This document shows, piece by piece, positions 50,190 through 58,421 of a stretch of 64,000 nucleotides of DNA. The position numbers and the translations under genes are program-made. Source of the stretch: Hymenobacter puniceus (GTDB lineage Bacteria > Bacteroidota > Bacteroidia > Cytophagales > Hymenobacteraceae); contig NZ_JACSCX010000002.1 in assembly GCF_014333525.1 (NCBI RefSeq), positions 620,001 to 684,000 on the forward strand, given 5' to 3'. Under the pieces are notes generated by a model, which saw only the letters and a program-made list of their open reading frames with translations, did not search any database and was not told the origin of the DNA. The stretch's first letter is position 1, and the number at the start of each line of letters is the position of its first letter.

Positions 50190-51214
50190 CGCCGTTCCGA
50201 CGATTCGCGCGTGAGCAGTTGGGGCGGCAGCACCACGCGGCGGGCCTGAAACCTGGCGGCTCCCACTGCCAGAATCTCCAGAAACAGTCGCACTGTTTCC
50301 TGGCCCATCTGCTCGCAGCGCTGGTCCACGGAAGTCAGGCGGGGCTCGGTGAAGGAGGTGAAGATTTCGTTGCTGAAACCGGCCAGCAGCATATCCTGCG
50401 GCACTCGCAGCCCATGCGCCTTGAGCGTTTGCAGCGCCCCCACCAATGAAAAGTCGCTGGCCGAAAACAGGCCATCGGGGCGCTGCTCGGGGGGCAGGGC
50501 CAGGAGCTGCTCCATGCCGGCCGTGCCGTCGGCCAGTGTCATATCGGAGGTGATGATGAGAGCTTCGTCTTCGGGTAGGCCGTAAGTGCGCAGCGCGGCC
50601 AGGTAGCCCAGGCGGCGGTTGCGGTAGATGTTCAGGTGCTGCGGCCCCGCAAAATGGGCAATGCGGCGGCAGCCCTGCTCGATGAGGTGCGTAGTAACCT
50701 GGTAAGCGCCCTGGTAGTCATCGAGCACCACGGCATTCACGTTGGGCGTCTCCAGCATCCGGTCGAAAAAAACCAGCGGCAAGCCCCGCTGACGTACTTT
50801 TTCGAAGTGGCGCGTATCGTGGGTGGTGCGCGACAACGACACCAGAATGCCCTCTACCTGCGCGTTAATCAGCGTGTCGATGTTGCTCTTTTCCTGCTCC
50901 ACGTCCTCGTTCGACTGGCAGATCATCACCCGGAAACCGGCCTTGCTAGCCACCGTTTCGATGCCGTGCACCACCGACGCGAAAAAGGTGCCTTCGATAT
51001 GGGGCACCAGCACGCCCAGCAGCTTGCTGCGCCCGGTACGCAGGCTGGCGGCCAGGTGATTAGGATGATAATTGAGCTCCTGTGCCAGTTCCTGCACCCG
51101 TTGTTTGGTGGCAGTGCTGATGGTGGTATGGTCGTTGAGCGCCCGCGAAACAGTGGAAGGCGACAAATTCAGCGCCTTGGCCAGATCGGCAATGGAAGCG
51201 CGGTGGTTCTGCAC
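50186..51214 (-). CDS. LacI-family transcriptional regulator
   Basis: 342 residues from a GTG at 51214 (VQNHRASIADLAKALNLSPS); no in-frame ATG exists nearby. The HTH is at the start (DLAKALNLSPSTVSRALNDH), then the hinge (NYHPNHLAASLRTGRSKLLG) and a periplasmic-binding-like ligand domain with VVLDDYQGAYQVTTHLIEQG and FSASDFSLVGALQTL. It is last in the galK-galT-symporter operon, so its expression follows the genes it should control. Operator candidates are the CG-centred palindromes at galK, the GH promoter and galM. A galactose or galactan sugar inducer is inferred. Confidence 0.9.
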   Translation of the reverse strand: MQNHRASIADLAKALNLSPSTVSRALNDHTTISTATKQRVQELAQELNYHPNHLAASLRTGRSKLLGVLVPHIEGTFFASVVHGIETVASKAGFRVMICQSNEDVEQEKSNIDTLINAQVEGILVSLSRTTHDTRHFEKVRQRGLPLVFFDRMLETPNVNAVVLDDYQGAYQVTTHLIEQGCRRIAHFAGPQHLNIYRNRRLGYLAALRTYGLPEDEALIITSDMTLADGTAGMEQLLALPPEQRPDGLFSASDFSLVGALQTLKAHGLRVPQDMLLAGFSNEIFTSFTEPRLTSVDQRCEQMGQETVRLFLEILAVGAARFQARRVVLPPQLLTRESSERR

Positions 51215-51254
51215 GAGTAAGCGGAGAAAAAAGGGATGTTGGGAAACCCGGGCG

Positions 51255-51295
51255 GCTACCCCAAGGTGCTGCAAATATAGCGCCCTTGGGGCAGC
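51255..51295 (-). promoter_or_regulatory. Hairpin between symporter and lacI
   Basis: GCTACCCCAAGG (51255-51266) pairs with CCTTGGGGCAGC (51284-51295) with one mismatch and a 17 nt loop. It lies 8 bp after the symporter stop, in the operon mRNA, without a T-run. It may lower read-through to lacI. Confidence 0.6.
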
Positions 51296-51302
51296 CAAGT
51301 GC

Positions 51303-53015
51303 TTACCAGAATTTCACGTACAGCGCCGAAATCAGCAGCAGAATCACGGTGATGAGAGCCAGCTGCCGTGGGGCCACCCGGAACATGCCCTTATCCAGGT
51401 GCAGCGCTTTGGGGTTGACGGCCGGACCGGCCAGGCTGATAACGCCCATCAGCGCCACAGTCAGGAAAAACGACCAGCCCATGCTCACCAGAAACGGCAC
51501 CTCAAACACCCCTTTGGCGTTGCGAAAAGCCGTGTAAAAGATGGTTTCGGGGCCCAGCAAGCGTGGGGCGAAGTCGTTGAAGAACAACGAGAAGCCAAAG
51601 CCGCCCAGCATGCCGGCTACGGCTGCCGTAGCCGTGGTACGCTGCCAGAACATGCCTAGCAGGAACACTGCCACGATGCCGGGCGAAATGTAGCCGGTGT
51701 ACTTCTGCACGAACGTGAAGCCGCCGTTGCCGCCCACGCCCAGCAAATCTTCCCAGGTGAAGCCGATAGCCAGCACCATGGCCAGCAGCACCGTCAGGCG
51801 CCCTACCCATACCAGTTTGGCTTCCGACGCCTGCGGATTGAGGTAGCGCCGGTAAATGTCGAGAGTGAAAATGGTGGAAATGGAGTTAGCCTTGCCAGCC
51901 AGCGAGGCCACAATGGCCGCCGTGAGAGCCGCCAGTGAAAGTCCTTTCAGACCGTTGGGTAGAAACGTGAGGATGGCCGAATAAGCGTTGTCGGGGTTGA
52001 CGCCGGTCCCGCCGGCACTCATTTCAGCCTGTAGGCTGCCGTTCTGGTGCAGCACGTAAGCCGCAATACCGGGCAGTACCACCACCAGCGGCATAATCAG
52101 CTTCAGCAACGCCGCGAACAGAATGCCGGTGCGGGCCGTGTTGAGGTTGGCGCCCAACGCGCGCTGCGTGATGTACTGGTTGCAGCCCCAGTAGTTGAGG
52201 TTGGCCACCCATTGCCCGCCGGTGTACATCACCAAGCCCGGCAGCGCCAGGTATTTGCTCACGTATTCCTGCGACGAATTGGGCGTGGGCTTAGCGAAAA
52301 TCATGTGGAAATGGTCGTCGGCGGAGTGCAGCAGCGTCTGGAAACCGGCAATGGCGCTGTGGCCCAACCCGAACTTCTCGCTCACCAGTGTGAGGGCCAG
52401 GTAGCTGGTAGCCAACCCGCCCAGCAGCAATACGGCCACCTGAATTACGTCGGTGTAGCCCACCACCTTCATGCCGCCCAGCGTAATAAACAAGGCAAAT
52501 ACGGCCAGCCCCACCAGAATCAGGTGGAAGCTGCCGCCGCCGGCGCTGCCTACCAGGTTGTTGATGGCCAGCGCGCCCAGATACAGAATCACGGTGAGAT
52601 TGACGGCCACATACAGAAACAGCCAGAAGATACTCATAATCAGGCTTAGCGTGGCGTTGTAGCGCTGCTCCAAGAACTGCGGCATCGTGTAGATTTTCTG
52701 CCGTAGGTAGATGGGCATGAAAAACACGGCCACAAACACCAGCACAATAGCCGCGACCCACTCGTAGGCTGCTACCGCCAAGCCCTGCGTGAAGCCCGCC
52801 CCAGACGTGCCAATGAACTGCTCGGCCGAGATGTTAGAGGCAATCATGCTGGCCCCGATGGCCCACCAGGTTAGTGAGCCTTCCGCCAGGAAATAGTCTT
52901 TTGAATCCAGCTCCTTGGACTGCTTGCGCTTATAGATATAGTACCCGTAGCCCGAAACTCCCAGCAGATAAAACAGGAATACCAGTAAGTCAAAAGTCGT
53001 CAGGCCGTTGCGCAT
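51303..53015 (-). CDS. Sodium/sugar symporter (SSS family)
   Basis: 570 residues with about 14 membrane helices. Conserved core: DYFLAEGSLTWWAIGASMIA, SNISAEQFIGTSGAGF, YTMPQFLEQRYN, and the internal WVANLNYWGCNQYITQRALG (half helix). It resembles the vibrio galactose symporter class. Placed between galT and lacI in the galactose operon, it probably imports galactose, or another product of the linked glycosidases, with sodium. No SusCD is present here. Confidence 0.92.
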   Translation of the reverse strand: MRNGLTTFDLLVFLFYLLGVSGYGYYIYKRKQSKELDSKDYFLAEGSLTWWAIGASMIASNISAEQFIGTSGAGFTQGLAVAAYEWVAAIVLVFVAVFFMPIYLRQKIYTMPQFLEQRYNATLSLIMSIFWLFLYVAVNLTVILYLGALAINNLVGSAGGGSFHLILVGLAVFALFITLGGMKVVGYTDVIQVAVLLLGGLATSYLALTLVSEKFGLGHSAIAGFQTLLHSADDHFHMIFAKPTPNSSQEYVSKYLALPGLVMYTGGQWVANLNYWGCNQYITQRALGANLNTARTGILFAALLKLIMPLVVVLPGIAAYVLHQNGSLQAEMSAGGTGVNPDNAYSAILTFLPNGLKGLSLAALTAAIVASLAGKANSISTIFTLDIYRRYLNPQASEAKLVWVGRLTVLLAMVLAIGFTWEDLLGVGGNGGFTFVQKYTGYISPGIVAVFLLGMFWQRTTATAAVAGMLGGFGFSLFFNDFAPRLLGPETIFYTAFRNAKGVFEVPFLVSMGWSFFLTVALMGVISLAGPAVNPKALHLDKGMFRVAPRQLALITVILLLISALYVKFW

Positions 53016-53085
53016 TGCAGGAAAAGGTGGGAAGGAAAAGGAGAGAAAAAGGATAGGCCGAGCAGGCAGGATAAATCATCCTGAA

Positions 53086-54150
53086 CTAGTTGGCAGGAGC
53101 TGTTTTGTAATGTGTTTCCGGCTGGCTGCGCAGGCGTTCGGCGGCCCACTCTGGCGTGATGTCGCGCTGGGCATTGGCCAGCAGCTCGTAGCCTACCATA
53201 AACTTGCGCACTGTGGCCGAGCGCAGCAGCGGCGGGAAAAAGTGCATATGCAGGTGCCACTCCGGGTACGCCGGCCCATCGGTGGGGCGCTGGTGCAGGC
53301 CCGCCGAGTACGGAAACGAGGTCTGAAACAGGTTGTCGTAGCGAATGGTAAGACGGCGAAGAGCGTCAGCAAAGGCACCTTTCTCAGCGTCGGTGAGCTG
53401 GGTGAGGTCCTGCACGGCGCGGCGCGGCAGCAGCAGCGTTTCGAAAGGCCAGCTGGCCCAAAATGGCACCAGCGCCACCCAATGGTCGTTTTCCAGTACC
53501 ACGCGGCTTTGGTCGGCTAGCTCCAGCGCCAGGTAGTCGGTGAGCAGAGTGCGGCTGTGCTCCTGGAAATATGCCAGCTGCTGCTGGCTTTCCTTGGCTG
53601 GCTCGCCGGGCACGGTGCGCTGCGCCCAGATCTGGCCGTGCGGGTGCGGATTTGAGCAGCCCATTACGGCACCCTTGTTCTCGAAAATCTGCACGTAGCC
53701 GATGTCCTCGCGCGCCCCGAGCGTCTGATACTCCTCGGTCCAGATATCTACCACCCGGCGCAGCTCAGTAGTGCTCATTTCCGGCAGCGTCAGGTCGTGG
53801 CGCGGCGAAAAGCAAATCACGCGGCCTACCCCGGTTTCGGCCTCGGCCCGCAGCAAGCCACCCTGGTTGATGGAACCGGCCGGCGTGTCGTCGCGCAGGG
53901 CCGCGAAGTCGTTATCGAAGACGTAGGTGCCAGTGTAGGCGGGATTCTGGTCGCCGCTGGCGCGCGTGTTGCCGGGGCAGAGGTAACAGGTAGGGTCGTA
54001 GGCGGGGCGGGTAGCCGTATCGGGCGCTTCCTGCTGGCCCTGCCAGGGCCGTAGCGCCCGGTGCGGCGACACCAGCAGCCATTCGCCGTTCAGAGCATTG
54101 TAGCGGCGGTGCGGCTGCCGGGCCAGATCGAAGGAGGCGTGTTCAGACAT
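53086..54150 (-). CDS. galT: Galactose-1-phosphate uridylyltransferase
   Basis: 354 residues from the ATG at 54150 ([11 protein letters not shown]). HIT-family landmarks: zinc/iron-type [20 protein letters not shown] (C...C), the catalytic [13 protein letters not shown] with the nucleophilic His, and the C-terminal [19 protein letters not shown]. It transfers UMP from UDP-glucose to galactose-1-phosphate in the Leloir pathway. It follows galK by 19 bp. galE is not in this window. Confidence 0.95.
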   Translation of the reverse strand: MSEHASFDLARQPHRRYNALNGEWLLVSPHRALRPWQGQQEAPDTATRPAYDPTCYLCPGNTRASGDQNPAYTGTYVFDNDFAALRDDTPAGSINQGGLLRAEAETGVGRVICFSPRHDLTLPEMSTTELRRVVDIWTEEYQTLGAREDIGYVQIFENKGAVMGCSNPHPHGQIWAQRTVPGEPAKESQQQLAYFQEHSRTLLTDYLALELADQSRVVLENDHWVALVPFWASWPFETLLLPRRAVQDLTQLTDAEKGAFADALRRLTIRYDNLFQTSFPYSAGLHQRPTDGPAYPEWHLHMHFFPPLLRSATVRKFMVGYELLANAQRDITPEWAAERLRSQPETHYKTAPAN

Positions 54151-54169
54151 GAAGCTCAGCGCTAGAAAA

Positions 54170-55345
54170 TCAGATAATGGTTGGCGCCGGATGCACCACC
54201 GAAACTCCACCCACAATAGTGGTTTGATAGGTTTCCAGGGGCCGGCCCACATGCTGCTCATAAGCGGCAGCAGTGCTGGCAATAAACTCTGGCACGGCAG
54301 CAGCCGGCAGCAGATTGATGGTGCAGCCCCCAAAGCCGCCGCCCATCATGCGGGAGCCTAGTACCGCCGGATTGGCCTGCGCAATCTGCACCAGCACATC
54401 CAGTTCGGCGCAGCTTACCTGATAGTCGTCGCGCAGGCCCGCGTGGGAAGCATACATCTGCTGACCGAAGGCCACCATGTCGCCGGCGGCCAGGTGCTGG
54501 CAGGCCTCTATCACCCGCTGATTTTCCTGCACTACGTAGCGGCAGCGGCGGTACACCACGTCACCCAGCTCCTGTTGGTGCTGGGCTAGCTGCTCCAGCG
54601 TCGCGTCGCGCAAGCTCAGCACCTGCGGGTAGTATTGGTTGAGCACGGCCACGCCTCGCTCGCACTCCTGGCGGCGCGTGTTGTACTCTGAGCTGGCCAG
54701 GCTATGCTTCACGCCCGAGTTGCACAGTACCAAGTGGTACGCCGTTGAGTCGAACGGAAAATACTGATAGTCCAGCGAGCGGCAGTCCAGGCGCACTACC
54801 TGCCCGGGTTGCCCAAACAAGCTGGCAAACTGATCCATGATGCCGCATTGCACGCCGGCAAACTCATGCTCGGCCAGCTGGCTGATGCGGGCCAGCTCCA
54901 GGCCACTCAGGTTAAGGTGCAGCAGCTCGTTGAGGGCAAAGGCCAAACCACATTCCAGCGCCGCCGATGACGACATTCCCGCACCCATAGGTATGTTGCC
55001 CCCAAATACGCAGTCGAATCCGGGTACTGCCACGCCCCGGCGCTGCAGCTGGGCCACCACGCCGGCCAGATAGTTGGCCCACAAAACATTACCGGGCTGC
55101 ATTGGCTCGCCGGCAAGCTGCAATTCGTGAGCTTCTCCTTTGTCCAGTGAAAACAAACGCGCTTTACTTAGGCCGTTCAGACCCACCGCATACACGATTT
55201 CCTTATTGATAGCCGCCGGCAGTACAAAGCCGTTGTTGTAGTCGGTGTGCTCACCAATGAGGTTCACCCGGCCCGGGGCCCTGACCAGCAACGGCGCATA
55301 GCCGTAGCGCTGCTGAAAGAAATCGTGGGATTTTTGCGCCAACAT
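54170..55345 (-). CDS. galK: Galactokinase
   Basis: 391 residues from the ATG at 55345. GHMP-kinase motifs: galactose signature [23 protein letters not shown] loop [19 protein letters not shown], and the C-terminal [18 protein letters not shown]. It phosphorylates galactose at C1. It is first in the minus-strand galK-galT-symporter-lacI operon. A -33/-7 promoter with an operator between the boxes lies about 60 bp upstream, so repression by the linked LacI protein is likely. Confidence 0.96.
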   Translation of the reverse strand: MLAQKSHDFFQQRYGYAPLLVRAPGRVNLIGEHTDYNNGFVLPAAINKEIVYAVGLNGLSKARLFSLDKGEAHELQLAGEPMQPGNVLWANYLAGVVAQLQRRGVAVPGFDCVFGGNIPMGAGMSSSAALECGLAFALNELLHLNLSGLELARISQLAEHEFAGVQCGIMDQFASLFGQPGQVVRLDCRSLDYQYFPFDSTAYHLVLCNSGVKHSLASSEYNTRRQECERGVAVLNQYYPQVLSLRDATLEQLAQHQQELGDVVYRRCRYVVQENQRVIEACQHLAAGDMVAFGQQMYASHAGLRDDYQVSCAELDVLVQIAQANPAVLGSRMMGGGFGGCTINLLPAAAVPEFIASTAAAYEQHVGRPLETYQTTIVGGVSVVHPAPTII

Positions 55346-55402
55346 AAAGCGGTAGGGAAGGTGTAGGAACAGGAAAGCAGTCTGGCTAGGCAGGTAGGGC
55401 TA

Positions 55403-55432
55403 CAAATCTATGCAATCGATTGCAAAGACAAA
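55403..55432 (-). promoter_or_regulatory. Putative galK promoter (-33 TTTG / -7 TAGATTTG)
   Basis: On the minus strand, TTTG (55432-55429) and TAGATTTG (55410-55403) are spaced by 18 bp, matching the Bacteroidota pattern TTTG...TAnnTTTG. The palindrome TGCAATCGATTGCA lies precisely in the spacer, so a bound repressor would block the polymerase. Confidence 0.75.
55411..55424. promoter_or_regulatory. LacI-family operator, perfect palindrome
   Basis: TGCAATCGATTGCA is a perfect 14 bp palindrome with the CG centre typical of LacI/GalR-type sites. It lies between the -33 and -7 boxes of the galK promoter. Confidence 0.85.
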
Positions 55433-55655
55433 ATGAAATTGTAGAAATTTAGTTGGGAGCTCTGCTGCTTGTCAAGCTCTGCCGTTTTGCGCTGTGTTTC
55501 ACTTTACTTAATAACTAATTCAGGCTTTGGTGCAAGGTAATAGCAGGCAGCTATGGGTTCAAGGGTTGATACCTAGTACAAGGAACTGCTGCCAGACTAC
55601 TTAATGTAATAGACTGTTTGCCATAGGATTAAATAATTATTGCTTTTAGAATTAG

Positions 55656-55684
55656 TTGGATATTGAGAGGATGATCTATATTTA
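55656..55684 (+). promoter_or_regulatory. Putative promoter of the GH-A/GH53 genes
   Basis: TTG (55656-55658) and TATATTTA (55677-55684, one mismatch to TAnnTTTG) are 18 bp apart. The operator begins at the next base. Confidence 0.55.
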
Positions 55685-55698
55685 TGCAATCGTTTGCA
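55685..55698. promoter_or_regulatory. LacI-family operator upstream of the hydrolase genes
   Basis: TGCAATCGTTTGCA differs from the perfect site at one position. It directly follows the -7 box, 83 bp before the start codon of the clan GH-A hydrolase. Confidence 0.8.
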
Positions 55699-55780
55699 AT
55701 AATGCTACCAAGCTGACAGTAAACGCTTATGCCTGCCTGCTCCTTTGCCTGACGCCTTCCCACCCCGATCTGGTTGCTGT

Positions 55781-58375
55781 ATGCCCTGTGCTATTAGCCG
55801 TTTTATTTGTGTTTTCGCGCTGGTGCTAAATGCCTGGGCTGCTTCTGCCCAGCAGAAGTCGGCCAGTGCCCAGCTACCCGCTGGTGATGTGTACATTGAT
55901 GGCCAGGGCGTGCTGCGCTGGCAGCAGACCAAGCAGGAGGTAGCGCTGTTTGGCGTGAATTATACGGCCCCATTTGCTCATGCCTATCGGGCGCACTTAG
56001 CAGTAGGAGCCGACGTTGAAAAAGCCATTGCGCAGGACGTGTATCATCTGTCCCGCTTGGGCGTGGATGCGTTCCGGGTGCACGTGTGGGATGTGGAGAT
56101 TACCGATACGCTCGGTAATCTGCAGGCCAACGAGCATCTGCGGCTGCTCGATTATCTGATTGCGCAACTCAAGCAGCGCGGCATCAAAATCGTGCTGACG
56201 CCCATTGCGTACTGGAACAATGGCTACCCCGAGCCCGACACGGGCACCGGCTTCTCCAGCATCTACTCAAAAGTGCAGGCCTACACCAATCCCCGGGCAA
56301 TTCGGGCGCAGGAAAACTATCTCACGCAGTTTCTTAACCACCGCAACCCCTATACCCAGCAACTCAACCGCCAGGACCCCGATATTATTGCTTACGAGGT
56401 CTGCAATGAGCCCAAATACCGCAAGCCGGAAGCGGAGGTAACGGCCTTTGCCAACCGGATGGTGGCCGCCATGCGTGCTACCGGCTACCGCAAGCCTATC
56501 TTCTACAACATTGCCGAAAACCCCGACGTGGCCGAGGCCATCCTGGATGCCAAGGTCGATGGCCTCACGTTCCAATGGTATCCGGCCGGGCTGGTGAGCG
56601 GGCACACGATGCGTGGCAATCTGCTGCCCTACGTGGATCAGTACCCGATTCCGTTTCGCCATGACCCGCGGTTTCAACGCCGTGCCAAGCTGATCTATGA
56701 GTTTGAGTCGGCGGATATTATGCAGCCGGTGATGTATCCGTTTATGGCCCGCAGCTTTCGGGAGGCCGGTTTCCAGTGGGCTACGCAGTTTGCCTACGAC
56801 CCCCTGGCTATTGCGTTTGCCAACACCGAGTATCAGACGCACTACCTCAACTTGGCGTACACGCCCGCCAAAGCCATTAGCTTGCTGATTGCGGGCAACG
56901 TATTTCGGCAGGTAAAGCGGGGACAAAGCTTCGGGCGCTACCCTGCCGATTCGACGTTTGACGCCTTCCGGATCAGCTACCGCGAAGGGTTGAGCGAGAT
57001 GAATACCGAGGGAGCATTTTTTTACACTTCCTCTACGCAATCGATTGCAAAGCGTGTGTCGCGTCTGCATCGACTGGCGGGCGTCGGCAGCTCGCCGCTG
57101 GTACAATATGGTGGCACTGGCGCCTACTTCCTCGACCGTTTGGCCCCGGGCGTGTGGCGCCTGGAAGTGCTGCCCGACGCCGTATCGATTCAGGACCCAT
57201 TCGAGAAAACTTCCCTGAAAAAGCCTGTTACCCAGATTCTGTGGAACGACCAGCCGCTTCGCCTGCTGCTGCCTGACCTGGGGGCAAAATACAGCTTGCG
57301 GGGCCTGAACGAAGGTAACACTGCGCAAGCCCAGGCCACTGATGGCCGCCTGACTGTGCGGCCGGGCGTATACATCGTGGCGGCGGCCGGCAAAAACACC
57401 AGCGCCTGGACTGCCGACTCCCGGCTGGGGACGCTTCGGCTAGGCGAATTTGTGGCGCCACCGCCTACAGCTCTTGGGCCGCAGGCCCGGCACACGTCCG
57501 TAGCGCAGGCAACGGCCGGCCAGCCGCTCACCATCCGGGCTACGCTTACGGGCGTGGAGGCGGCGGATAGTGTTTATCTCATTGCCCAGCACTACTACGG
57601 CCGAACCCAGGTGCTGCCCATGCGCCGGCCCGACTATGCCACCGTGGAAGCAATGGTGCCGGCGGAACTCACCTACGCCGGCCTGCTGCGCTACTGGATT
57701 TCGCTGAAAAAACCGGGCCGCCAGCTGACATTTCCGGGAGGCTATTCCGGCTCGCCGCGCGACTGGGACTACTTTTCGCGGGAGCACTGGCAAGTGCCCT
57801 TGGTAGCCTCAAAAACGCCGCTCTTCCTGTTTAAAGCCGATACCGATCAGGAGCGGATAGAAGCCCGCGCCTTAAGCCACAATAGCTGGACAGACTACAT
57901 AACCACCGAAACGGCCGGGGTGGCTCTGCGCTTTGTGCAGTCTGCGGCCAGCCCAACAGCGGCCGCGCCCGAAACCGGGCCGGCTGCCAGCTTGCGCGCC
58001 TACTACGCCGACCGCCTGCTGGGCCGCGCCACTGATCTGGCCGGTTTTCGGGAAGTGGTGGTGCGGGCCCGGGCCAGCCAGCCGGTAGGGGCCCGGCTGG
58101 TGCTGGCCACCAAGGATGCCGCAGCTTTTGCGGCGACGGTAGCGCTAAGTGCGCAAATGAGCGAGGTGCGCATTCCGCTGACGGCTTTTCAGGCCAGCGC
58201 GCTGCTACTCAGCCCCAGGCCGTATCCGGGCTTTTTGCCGCTGCAGTTTCAGGCAACCAGGGCGAAGGCGCTGAAGCTGGCCGATACGGAAGTGTTGCAG
58301 CTCTTGCTGGACCCTGCAGCCCCGCTGGGTGCTGCGCCGCTCCAGGTTGATATCGAGTCCATTTATCTGCAATAG
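55781..58375 (+). CDS. Secreted clan GH-A glycoside hydrolase-like protein
   Basis: 864 residues from the ATG at 55781 (an in-frame TTG 12 codons earlier is weaker). Signal peptide up to about residue 25 (MPCAISRFICVFALVLNAWA). A TIM-barrel domain follows with DAFRVHVWDVEITDT, acid/base-type Glu E210 in YEVCNEPKYRKPE, and nucleophile candidates E307/E309 in LIYEFESADIM. The C-terminal ~400 residues are beta-rich domains without T9SS tail. The family resembles GH5/GH42-like secreted Bacteroidota proteins, but I cannot fix the family or substrate. Its location in front of GH53 suggests galactan or arabinogalactan chains. A LacI-type site lies inside the gene. Confidence 0.7.
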   Translation: MPCAISRFICVFALVLNAWAASAQQKSASAQLPAGDVYIDGQGVLRWQQTKQEVALFGVNYTAPFAHAYRAHLAVGADVEKAIAQDVYHLSRLGVDAFRVHVWDVEITDTLGNLQANEHLRLLDYLIAQLKQRGIKIVLTPIAYWNNGYPEPDTGTGFSSIYSKVQAYTNPRAIRAQENYLTQFLNHRNPYTQQLNRQDPDIIAYEVCNEPKYRKPEAEVTAFANRMVAAMRATGYRKPIFYNIAENPDVAEAILDAKVDGLTFQWYPAGLVSGHTMRGNLLPYVDQYPIPFRHDPRFQRRAKLIYEFESADIMQPVMYPFMARSFREAGFQWATQFAYDPLAIAFANTEYQTHYLNLAYTPAKAISLLIAGNVFRQVKRGQSFGRYPADSTFDAFRISYREGLSEMNTEGAFFYTSSTQSIAKRVSRLHRLAGVGSSPLVQYGGTGAYFLDRLAPGVWRLEVLPDAVSIQDPFEKTSLKKPVTQILWNDQPLRLLLPDLGAKYSLRGLNEGNTAQAQATDGRLTVRPGVYIVAAAGKNTSAWTADSRLGTLRLGEFVAPPPTALGPQARHTSVAQATAGQPLTIRATLTGVEAADSVYLIAQHYYGRTQVLPMRRPDYATVEAMVPAELTYAGLLRYWISLKKPGRQLTFPGGYSGSPRDWDYFSREHWQVPLVASKTPLFLFKADTDQERIEARALSHNSWTDYITTETAGVALRFVQSAASPTAAAPETGPAASLRAYYADRLLGRATDLAGFREVVVRARASQPVGARLVLATKDAAAFAATVALSAQMSEVRIPLTAFQASALLLSPRPYPGFLPLQFQATRAKALKLADTEVLQLLLDPAAPLGAAPLQVDIESIYLQ
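57036..57049. promoter_or_regulatory. Internal LacI-family operator-like site
   Basis: CGCAATCGATTGCA is one mismatch from the perfect operator and sits about 1.25 kb into the GH-A gene. Could be a looping auxiliary site or chance; the frame spells Thr-Gln-Ser-Ile-Ala-Lys here. Confidence 0.5.
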
Positions 58376-58421
58376 CTGCTGGTATGCTGTCTTTTTTACT
58401 TGCTTCTCACCGGAAAGAACA

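Larger units (their letters stand above)
55346..55780. other. Divergent regulatory region of the galactose/galactan locus
   Basis: This 435 bp AT-rich interval separates galK and the GH-A hydrolase gene. It contains both operators and both promoters listed separately. No open frame is convincing. Confidence 0.75.

Noticed and set aside
51215..51298. Longer start for the LacI regulator (TTG at 51298)
   Set aside because: The extension covers the intercistronic hairpin and has no family match; the GTG at 51214 puts the helix-turn-helix at the usual distance.
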